The position numbers were made by a program, and so were the translations under genes. The notes beneath the pieces were generated by a model. It was not told where the DNA came from, did not search any database, and worked only from the letters and a program-made list of their open reading frames with translations. This document shows positions 24,101 through 36,100 of a DNA stretch of 64,000 bases, piece after piece. The first letter of the stretch is position 1, and the number at the start of each line of letters is the position of its first letter. Source of the DNA: Branchiostoma lanceolatum (lineage: Eukaryota; Chordata; Leptocardii; Amphioxiformes; Branchiostomatidae); assembly GCF_035083965.1 (NCBI RefSeq), contig NC_089739.1, positions 11,210,001 to 11,274,000 on the forward strand, given 5' to 3'.

Positions 24101-27100
24101 CGGTTGTACCGGCTATATAGATACAGATACAGACTATGCACTTAGGATGGCTATTGACGGTAGAGAGGAGGAACTTTGTCTGCAGATAGAGAAGAGGAGG
24201 AGCAGAAGAGTTGGCCCTAAGACAGTGACTGATTTGGATTTCGCTGATGATATGCGTTAATATCAGAGGCAATTCAACAAGCTCAGGAACTGCTTGGGTG
24301 TGTGGAGAGCTCAGTGGGCAAGGTTGGTCTCTGCATGAACGCTGGCAAAACAAAGTTTATGCCCTTTAACATTCCAACCCCTTACTGCCTCAAGACAAGC
24401 GATGGTACTGCCTTGGAGGAGGTAAATGACTTTAAGTACCTGGGGTCCAGAATGGAAAGTACAGCAAGGGACATAGCAGCAAGATAAGCAGCAGCCTGGC
24501 AGGCTTGTAACAAGATGAAGAAGGTTTGGAGGTTAACTCTCTCACGCAAGTTGAAAGTGAGGCTCTTCCTGGGGGAGCTTCGGGCGTAAGCCTCAAGCGT
24601 CAAACCTCTGCACGTAAAAGAACTCAACACACTTATCGAGATAAGTAGGGGTGACCCGGTGTGCTTGGCCCAAAAACCGCGAGCCGTAGCGAAGCCACAT
24701 TGCACTACCACTAGCTACTTGAAAAAGCAAGTAAGCACATCAACATTATCATTACATCATCACCATTACATAATTATCATCATTACATCATTTAGAGCAA
24801 GGCTAATCTATTTTACAACTAGAGTTCGGCGATCCCATACCTTCGCCGAATGGTTTTAACTTGTATGAAAGATGTGTTTGAAAGGTGTGTTATGGATTGC
24901 ATACTTAATGTATGATGAGTACTACAGATAGAATTAGCCATGAGCTTTCTGGAAAGCGTCCTGCTAGACCACACTGTGTTCATTCGTCTAGAGACCGCCG
25001 CTGCTTTGCCAAGGCGGGAGTGTATGTTTGTGTCAGAGTCCCCATCGGCAGTGATAACACTGCCAAGGTATGTGAGCTGGGTGACAAAGTAAGTTTTCCG
25101 TTGGTTCACCATTAATTTGCACCTGTGGGGGGGGGGGGGGAGGTTGCTCTCCAACCTGCATTGCTTTGGTTTTGTTGCCGCTAATTCTCAGACCTACTTT
25201 AGCTGAATTTGTCTCTGTGTTAATGGTCATATCTTGGAGAATTTTATGGGACTCGGCTGTTAAGGCAATGTCGTCTGCAAAGTCAAGATCGGTGAGACGA
25301 CTACTTCCTTTCCAGACTAGGCCAAAGTTTGGGTTGTCCATGGCTTAACACATACCATAATCTATGGTGACAACAGATGGGATAGAACACACCCCTGTCT
25401 TACTGCAGTGACTTTATCAAAGCTGTCAGTATAGCTGAGCCGACCTTCACACAACTTGATCCCTCGTAAGATGTCTGTGAACCTTTCATGTGTACCATAT
25501 GTTCTGAGTACTGATTCTGAGTACTGATTCTCAGTATTGATTCTCTGTGCTTTTTTAAAGTCAATAAAGTTTAAGGATACTGGTCTTTGGAACTTAAGAC
25601 ACCGTTCAATAATGTTTCGTAATGTGAATATTTGATCACTGCAGGACCTGTTGGGTCGGAATCCAGCCTGTTCCTCCCTGAGTCTGTTGCACTTCTCAGT
25701 CTGTTTAGCGGGACAGTACAGAACACTTTGCCTAGTATCAAAAGAACTAATACGCAAATACAACTGTAGTGACAAAACCATATGACACAGAAAAACTGAA
25801 CAACATGGAGACTTGTCAAAAGTACAAGATTGAAGTACAAAACGTATTAAACAAATCATGTCCATATTTACGTAATCGATATATCAATCGGTTTTCCTCT
25901 CTATTTCACAGTTCTCAGTTCATATGTCTTGAAGCGCCTTTGACATTGTGAAAAACACTGCCTACATGTTGACCCAAAGCCTGTCACTGTCCATATGTGT
26001 CCTCGTATATAGGTCGTCATCCAAAAAATAGCACATTGAAAGGGAATTTCAACTGATCCTCATTAATCATGTGAAAGAAGGACCTGATTTGCACAGAATA
26101 CTTTCGTGAAGTATGATGAAATTGACCTTTGTATGCGGTATAGGAGTTGGACATGACAGCAATACATGAAAAAACATCGTTCTGTGTACGGGAAAGGGTT
26201 AAATTTGTCTTAGTAGTGATAGTCTGTAACAGCGCATCTATCTCTTTATCATAAGTAAGACAGGTCATCGCAAAATGAAATTCATCTTCAATATTTTCAT
26301 TACATGATGGACACAACCTGGGGCGCATGTTTCGTGTAAGACATCACGAAATCGCCGGAAGGGGCAGCCAAGGGTGCGGGTTGTTTCAAGCTTTGCACCC
26401 GAGTGCCACAACCTGGTGTGAGCGCCAAAGACTCGCTTTCATGTAAGACATCACGAAATCGCCGGCAGGGGCAGCCAGAGGTGCGGGCTGTTTCAAGCTT
26501 TGCACCCGAGTGCCACAACCTGGTGTGAGCGCCAAAAACTCGCTTTCATGTAAGGCATCACGAAATAACCGGCAGGCGCAGCCAGGGGTGCCGGCTTTTT
26601 CAGGTCCTGTACCCGAGTGCCCGTCCTTGTGTGAGCGCATGGGACGGGGTAAGACATCACGAAATCGCCGGCAGTGTGACAAGACAGACCTTTGAATGGA
26701 CTGTAGTTAGCTGTAGTAGCGTAGTTGTGTAGTCAATCTTGTCGTTGGGAGGCTAGCGGATGAGGAACTGCTTGTACTCGGACCGACATGACCTACCTGC
26801 CGTGGGACCATTTTAACGCCCGTGCAGACGGGTCTATGACAAGACAGACCTTTGAATGGGCTGTAGTTCGCTGTAGTAGCGTAGTTGGGTAGTCGGTCTT
26901 GCCGTTGGGAGGCTAGCGGATGGGGAACTGCTTGTACTCGGTCCAAGATGTCCTTCCTGCCATGGAAACATTTGTAGACGACCGTGCGGACGGCTCTATG
27001 AAAAAAAAAACGACCTTTAAATGAGCTGTAGTTCGCTGTAGTTGCGTAGTTGGGTAGTCGGTCTTGCCGTTGGGAGGCAAGCGGATGGGGAACTGCTTGT

Positions 27101-30100
27101 ACTCGGTCCGACATGTCCTACCTGCCGTGGAAACAACCTGTGAGTGCCTGGTGTGTTGTGGTGCCGAGCCTTCAATTTCTAGACAATGTTTGTTTGTTTG
27201 TATTGCATACCCGGTAAACCGCCTCAAGGCGTAACACACCAGGTTAGTACTGAAGAGTACAAGCTGCATGTCCGGACAGTTGAGTTCATCACTGAATCGT
27301 CTCGGAATGGCCGTGGAGTTCATCACTAAATAGCTGAATTCCACGTTGAATCGCCGCTATTAGTAACGGCATTGCCTTCAATATAGCCAGTTAATTTCTA
27401 CGAATTCAGTCTATTGGAAATCAGTTTTAAGGCAGGCATCCCCAAATTTATGGGATAGGACTTGGAATTCAGAAAAAAGTATAGAAATATTTGTAAATCT
27501 TTTCATGAAAAAAAGCAAAGCTGTGTGAATCCTAGCAAAATACAACATTCTTGGGAAGAACACTTCAACACAACCGTAAATTTGTTTTTATATATGATGT
27601 GTTTTATTTGCCCTAGTTATTTAAAGTTGCCGCTGGTTGTTTTGTTTTATGTGCCAGAGGGTATCCGCATAATTGAAACAAGTACACAGGTTTGGTAGTG
27701 TACCCATTTGTTGTTTGACCACCAGCTGTTGGGACGTGGGGAATACTTGTTCTAGATAAGAGACCAACAGATGTGACAGGTGCGACCTCAAAGCACATAC
27801 CTATAATGGAGGAGTAGATATTCCTCATTACTTATGCAAGTTCAGTCCCAATTTGCATAATTTGCACTTCAGTGTGTACATTTCTGTCCAACCTACCTGC
27901 ATATCAAATAACATGAAAATCTGTCGTTCCTTTCTTCAGTTATTCTCGTTGGAAGATTTTTACAAATACGCCTTTGCAGTTCCAATGACATATACCAAGG
28001 GGCCCAAAATTGACCTTGACCTTTCTCCTCCTTCCAGCACCTACCCACATACCAAATATCATTACAATCCATCCACACGTTCTTCAGTTATGCTGATTTT
28101 AAGCGTCCGGTGACACATACACACATGATAACACACACGCAAACGCACGCAAAACAATATCCCCATGAAAAGGTATTTTTCATTGAGATAACCATATCAT
28201 TAACATGGTCGGTGGTATGTTGGTTTGTGTTGCTGAGTGGATTGATATCAAAATCACCGGTAATGTAACAAGGTGCTATTGATAGTGCTCATGGGTTCCT
28301 TCATACATTCATTGAGTTCTCTGCTGATGTCAGTATATTTGATTATACGTTCTTGGGTTCAGAAAAATATTATCAGCCGAACCAGAACACTCTCCTCTGG
28401 TCTTATGTATGACTTTAAGGCCCCCATTCTACTTGTCGGCGCTATAGCCCCTGTCACACTTGTGCGTATATACAAGCCCGCATGAGTTGCGTATTAACAT
28501 GGTGTTGGTTTAGGTTAAGTTTGCAGCCGAAGAAGTAATTTATTTGGTTTGATAACCAGACTGCTCAACGGTGGGTCAAAGTAAAAAACAACTTCCTCCC
28601 TGCAAAATTTACCTAGATAAAAAAAATGTTACTGTGGAACTCATGCGCACTTGAATACACGCACAAGTGTGACAGGGCCCTATCGTCGCGCTCAAGCTGA
28701 GACCTAAAGCCCTGTCACACTTGTGCGTATAAGCAATTCCGCGTGAGCTCCGCATGAAATTTTGACAATACGCAGTTGTACGCTCAAAATATCAAATTTC
28801 TTGAGTTATGCGCGGCGCTCATATAGCGCATGAGTAACGAATTCAGCGTATGAGACACGTATATGATTTGCATATAAGGCGCGCAATACTGTTATCCTTC
28901 CAGCGAATAGCTGCGTATCAGGTGTGTATGCTGAGCGTATTCCGGACGTACACAACGTCTGCCGACCGCATGCCTGACGCACTTCCCACTGATGCTAATC
29001 AAATTATGAGCGTATTTGGTTGCATTGATATTAGTGTTTACTTGAACTGTTATGGGAAGACGCCTCCACAACTGACGACAAGTAGGACCTTTTGTATATT
29101 TGTGTAACAGGGACACCAATTTTATTTTTGGAACACTCCATGACATTTGGAGTCATTATTTACCCTGTGAATTTGATTGCGTTGATATCAGTAGTTATGA
29201 AAACTGTTATTAGAAGACGCCTTCACAAGTAACGACAAGTAAAACTTGTGTATGTAACAGGGATGTATGTGTGTGGGGCATTTCAATAATTGTTTAAATC
29301 AAAAGTTATGCACACTTTGCTGGTTGTGTTTGTTTCCTCTCTGCCCTTAAACTAAATCAAATACCCGAACAATGATTTACCAAATCTGGAATGTACCCCG
29401 GATGTTCGTCGAGTACGCTATATGTTCGCTATCCGTTCGTTATCTGTGCGTTTGTCATACGTCACTGATACGTACAATGAGCTGCCCGATCGCAGGACGA
29501 ACGGCACTAATTCGTGACGTATATTATTATTCGCTATACGTTCGATCATCATGCGTTGTATCTGCACTGCAAGTACGCTATGTGTACGCTGCGCAGAGAT
29601 CGTGCCACAAGAGAGCGTATTATCGCGTATGAAGCGCGAACACAAAGCGCGCTCGTACCGCACTCGACCGATGTCGGACGTATGCACTGCGTATTTATAA
29701 CGTCTGAGCTGCGTAACAGCGTTTGCACGAAAGTTTTCGGTAGTTTCAAAAATATTAGGCGTACTGGGCCGTACCTTGCGTGTGCCTGCGTACGTAAAAC
29801 TTTCACAAAACGATTGAGATACGCATTAGGTGCGTATTGTGCGCACGCCTGCGTTTGACAAAAATGTTGATACGCAACGGACACGGACATGATATACGCA
29901 CAAATGTGATAGGGCCCTTAAAGCCCCTGTCACACTTCTGCGTACATACAAGTCCGCAGAAGTTGCGTATTAACATATTTTTGGTTTAGGTTAAATTTGC
30001 AGCCGATGACGTCATGTCTTTGGTTCGATAAGCAGGCTGTACAACGGTAGGTCAAAGTGAAAAAAAATCATTCCTCTCAAACTTTACTTAAACCAAAGAA

Positions 30101-33100
30101 ATGTTGATGCGCAACTCATACGCACTTGAATATACGCACAAGTGTGACAGGGCCCTAACGGTGCTCACTGCGCTCGCTGCGCGCTCTCAAGTCGCTCTCG
30201 TGCTGATTGTTTTACATGTAGTATGTTTGGTATAGTATGTTTGTTATAGTATGTTTGTGCTTCCTTCTTCCTTTCCTTCCGGATGTTTGTTGTCAGCATT
30301 AGTCAATTGATTGTAATGATATTTGATATGTGGGTCGGTGTTTGGAATACGAAGGTCAATGTTGATTTTAGGCCCCCTGGTGTGTGAGCTTGGTACTGCA
30401 TCACAACTTTCTTTTTTTAAATCATTTGACTTGAACATGCTGTGGTCTTTATTTTTTGGTGGCAGATAGCTTGTGATGTAACGAAGAAGTGCTGTACGTT
30501 TGGACCCCCTAGCGGCTTGCTCTGGAACCGCAGTCAGAATCTTTCAAGGAGGATTACTGAACAAAGGATTAAACGATTTCCATGATATTTAGTATGCAGG
30601 TAGCTTAGACAGAAATGTACATAATGAAGTAAAGTATGCAAATAGGGACTTAATTTGCATAACTAATGCGGAAAATCTGTATTTACAGTGTTATCCATTA
30701 TTGGACTCAGGCATGTTGTGGCGAACCTGTTAGTTGCGTAACTGGGTCAAATATTCCCCAGGGGCCCGACAGCTAGTGGTCAAACCACAAAGGGATATAC
30801 AACCAAACCTGTATACTTGTTTTATTATGAGGATAGCTTAAGTGTTACTTGATATAATGAAATGGTAATTAGAATCAAATTTGCATAATGAATGGCACAA
30901 TTTTATAAACCCATTGCATTCAATTTTAAGATGGTTAAAAATGCAATAATAAATAAAGGAACATTAATAAAAGTTATTAAAATGAATACCAAATGTGTAT
31001 AATTGATGAGAAAATGCTGTAATTCCATATTGGTAGATAACCGGAATTTCACACTTGTGGCATTTGGGAGTTACGATGACGGTGAACATGGTTGAATACA
31101 AATTATTCAAATGAGGGCATAGTTTGCAATATATATGTATATTTCATGGAGATATGAGGCCTCCGTTTTGATATGTGATGTCCAGTAAACCTGTAGAAGT
31201 GTGCGATAACAGTTCATCTCAAACGCGTTGATTCACTATGGCTGCGTTGAGTGCCCATGACTCAGCGCCATATGCCAACTAGTCAATTATTCGTGCGCTC
31301 CAATAGCCAATACATATCCTAGTTTTGAATGGGTAAAAATTGTGTGAAGTATTATTGCAAAGTTACTGATGAACTACTGGTAAAATACGAGTATTCTATA
31401 TAGCTATTTGGGGTAAGATGTATGTATCCTGCATAAACCCCATTGTCTGAGTAATATAACCACTAATATGACGGGAAGATTTTATGTTAACTCCTTAAGA
31501 ACATGCAGGTGAGGTGTTAATGTGTGTTGTTTCTGATGACGCCCCACAAATTATTCCAATCATCCATGGGCGTGCCAGGTGCAGATGATAATAACAATGT
31601 CAGTGTTAATCTGTGATGAAAGTTTAGGAAATTTAGTACAGTCAAACCTTGTCGGGCAACAACCTGGCACAGGGAACCACCTCCAGTCACAAGCCATAAC
31701 AAACAGTTCATCCATTTTTTTCATAGCCCGTCCTCAGCAATCTCCTGTCCTCAGCAACCATTTCCCCCAGTCCTTTGAGTGGTTTGACTCAAGTTTGCGT
31801 TCATGAGATTAAATTAGATCTCATGAGAAACATAAACAGATCAGGATAATGTTTCCAATCAACGGAGACCAATGCCATATGCCTAACTAGTCGATTATTT
31901 GCGCCCTCCGGTGGCCTATAACCATTAGGTGTTAAGAAGGTGTGAAGTGAACGAGGTGCTAATGAGGCTCCCGTGGAGTTAATCCTCGACCGCTTTTTAA
32001 AGGTTCGGTTGCTGTTTTAAAAACTCGACTGTTGTTTTAAATACTCGACTGCTGTTTTAAAGACTCGGTTGCTGTTTTAAAAAGTCGATTGCGATTTAAG
32101 AACTCGATTGCGGCGTCAAGGCCTCGGTTGCGATGTAGCGACTCGAATGTGATGTAAGGACTCGATTGCGATGTAAAGACTCGATTGCTGCGATATGTAA
32201 AGATAACGATGTCGGTTGCAGTGTAATGATCGGTTGCGATGTAAGGTAAGTGTTGTCGTTAACGACAGCTAAATTGCGGTCGAAATCCAAACGCCGTCGT
32301 GCCAATGACATCGACTCGACTTTTGACCCATCGCCGTGCAGCCTTGTTATCGAACCGAAAAAAGCACTTGTTAGACCGCCAACTTTACATTAGCCAATTA
32401 TTCAATAAATTAACAAGTCAGGCAATTTTAATGAACAGTGCCATCAATTCATCTACTTGCCCGTGAGGTCGTAAACGTATATAATATTATGTAAAGTTCG
32501 GAGTAGATCAGTCATCTGACTACTGTCGTTTTATATATTCTATTGTTACTGAAATAAGGTGAACAGTAGAAGCAGAAGTCATACCTGGAGCCCTTGTCAT
32601 TGTTGTTGGAACAGTGTGAGTTTTACATGTTTGTCCGGTGAACTGCCAATTCGGACAGTAGTACACTGAAATAAAGGGCAGAATGTTTAAACCATTAACG
32701 AAGAATTTCAAACGTTTGATGATTTCAAACTCTACACCTACCGTATATCTTAATGGACATAGTTATTCTTAAAAACATCCTTCGTTATTATGTACTCATA
32801 GTTACCATTGTCAGCAAATGCCGGTAGAATAGGGATGAAAGAACACTGAGCGGAACTGCCGTTATCTTCGTACAGATTGTACACCACTGCTAGCAGCCTT
32901 CCCTCATCGTCAAAACCAACCTGTAAGTATAAGACTTAGTCAATATCCTTACAACTGATTTATCTACAGACACATATGAACTAAACGTGCTTGTCAAATA
33001 AAATCATCATAACTCTCAGCCAATCACAGTGCCTTATTCTGGAAATAAGCAAGTTCATTGGTCAGATATGGTCTTATTGTAAGATATAATAGTCAGCTTA

Positions 33101-36100
33101 GGTGAATGACTCATAATCTATTAATGCTTAGAAAAAAATTTAACTTATGATGAATTGATAGATTGATGGAATGATTGATGGATTGATTGATTGATTGACT
33201 GATTGATTGATGAAGTGATTGACGAAAATCTACGACCAGAATCATTGAGGAGAATCTAAAAAAAGGAATAACCCGAACATGTAGTATCAATAAGGTTTTC
33301 GTCAATCTTTCACAGACTGACATTGTTGGTTATGGTCATTGTTGATTGCGGTCACAGTAAGGTAACCTACCTCATATTTCAAGACATACGGGGCTCTCTT
33401 CGTTATAGCTTCCATATTGGTGCCGAGGTTTAGGCACAGACGCACAGGCCTAGAAAAGGGGATACATCTTTACTTTCCACTAATACAATGTGCAAGTGAT
33501 ACGTTTGATATAATTCAAAGATAAACATATACTTTCTGCTGAAGAATCTATCAGCAGAAACAGAAATCATTTATCACCCAAAACATGGCGTACTTTGTCT
33601 TTATACTATAGATGAGCACTTCATAACAATGTATTTATTGTACAGGCATTGAGTTTTATACCAAGCAAAAGACCGCTACAAATTGAAAAAGTGATAAAAA
33701 GTAATGCAATCAAATGAAATCAAATTACTCAGTAAGTTCACATTCTTCAATCTGCTTTTGTAGATTATCCTCGTCATTTGTCGTTAATCAATAGATATGT
33801 ACTCTAATTAAGCGATTATGTCAAGACGAAAAGTTAGGACACTGTTGATTACTCGGGTACCTGTTGATGTTTTGAGCGGCTACAGCGCAGGCAGCAGCAG
33901 GCAGTAGGGAGCCAAAGGTCTTCCCTCCAAAGGCTCCGCCCACTCTCTTGACAGACACGTAAAGTCTGTGAAAAATGGCATAAAATACATCTTATTTCAA
34001 ATTCATATTCATGTCATACTATGTGTGGGATCCGAAACGTGAGTCATCAGTGTAAGATACAATACAAAAGTAGGTACGATGTCATTGGTTTTTTCATGAA
34101 TTCAATCAACAGTAGGGCGGGGTAACATTGATAATGTTTCTGTCTTAAGTTTTCTAACCTGTGAGCAGGAATGCCAGTCGCCTGTGCTACAGATGTCTGA
34201 ACCATGTCTGTAGACTGGGTAGCAGACTGCACTTCCATCCCATCCTCCAAGGGGGTGCACCTGCACACCTGTGTCTCCATGTAGAAGTGATGCTGTGCAT
34301 TACACGAGACCTCGCCTGAGATTCGATGAGATGCTTCTGCCAGGGCGCCTGGTGGCACAGATTATGGCAGACTTCATGATCAAAGGCAAAAGCATTGTAC
34401 ATTTGGTCTAAGGTTCTAAAAGTTCAGACTTCTTAAAGATTGTTTCCCTCAACACGTAGGTATTGTAATTTGTTTGTTTGTTTGTTTGTTTGTTTGTTTG
34501 TTTGTTTCTTTTGGTGTGTGTTCAAATTTGTTCGCGCTGGCCCGACTTTAGGTTTGTGCCCGAGCTGAGATGTTTAAAACCGGAGACTAAGAGGATACAA
34601 AGGTTAGCTGGCCTGTGTTTAAACTTTTTCATCAGGCTGGTGGGAAGTGAACGTTGGCACATGGCCCAAATCAGGAACCCGAGGATCGCTGGATGGCATG
34701 TACTTGAGAGTTGAGCATATTATGTGCGAAATGGACATGGTTGGTTTATATTTTACCAGTGGCGTTGGACTCATAAGCAATAGGCCCCGGGTTCGATACT
34801 TATCATGTATAGACGATATTCCTACCTTGACGGCGGATTGGCACCCACCGAGCCTCTTTGGCTAGTCTGTCTAAAAGTGCGCCAAAAAAACAGTACGGAT
34901 TTTGTTGCCGATGTGCCAACATCTAGCACATATGCCACTAAGAGCCGTTAATTCTTTTGATATTTTGCAAAGATGTTGGAAAATGATTCAGTACATATTT
35001 CACAAAGGTATGGGATCTAGGATTTCTTGCTACATATTACTTCACTTTTATATTATGTTGTGGTAGGCACTGTTGGCATATATCTACAAAGATGTTTGCT
35101 TCATGTTGTGCAGACACATATACGCTGTAGAATAGCCATTTAACGCCAAACACACGAAACCTGTAATGTCATGTACCCACCTGGGCAATCATGCAGTATT
35201 GTGGTCCTCAAAATCACTTGATGTGAATGTGGCAAAGCAGTATATAAATCGCCCACACAAAGGAACAGATCAAAAGATGAAAGATAGACAAAGAAATACC
35301 ATAGGGATCTCCCTTGACCACTTTGAAGGCAGGATAGTGGAAGGACTGGGCAGCTATGGCGTCTTGGATGGTGAGGATGGGGGGTTTCAGGTCAGTGTAG
35401 GTCACCTTCACAGCCTTAGCCATGGCGTCAGCATGAGTCTGTGTGTCTGGAATAAACATAAATCTGTTAAGAGCCATTTGGTCATTTACCTGTACAATGA
35501 ATTGAGTCACAAAAGTAAAAGTTCATGGTGTGTCTTTTCCTACGTTTGTAACCGTATAAAATATGACCTGTACCTGCAATGACAATAGCCAATGGTTGAC
35601 CAGCATGTAGCACTTCACCACTGGAGAGAAGCTGCAATGAAATCAGAGATCATGTTCATCTACAAAATATACATAATTTTGTTCAAGCTGTCAATGAATT
35701 TGTAGCTTCATAGAAGATAGAATTGAATCAATCACCTAAGGATTTTTTCCCGCTGAAACTGGGATCTGTTCTTTGACTGTTAGAAATCATGTTTTTCTCA
35801 TCTAGAATATTAGTCTTATGTCATTGATATAAAATGGGTTCACAAATGTTTCCTAATTTTGGTCTGAAGTTGCCATCTAATATGCTTTATAAAATGTTTT
35901 TACGTATCAATGGTATCGATTTCATTACAAAGTTTTGTGTGAAGAATATGAGCCATAGACACCTCAATTTTGGGAGTGACTGGAGCCAAGAACGGCACGT
36001 TACAGTTGTTTTCCCCTTTGATATCCTTCGCTGTTAGACAGGTAACCGCTCCTGGCAGCTCCTAAAAGTAACAATCGAAAAGTCACTTTTGTAGAATCAT

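Noticed and set aside
26707-27114. Open frames of 135-143 codons on the minus strand
   Set aside because: They coincide with a ~160-bp tandem repeat, and the peptide repeats match the DNA period.
3612-32311. Matching 71-codon frames in the two 515-bp elements
   Set aside because: The near-identity comes from the whole element being duplicated. The frame is made of low-complexity repeat codons.
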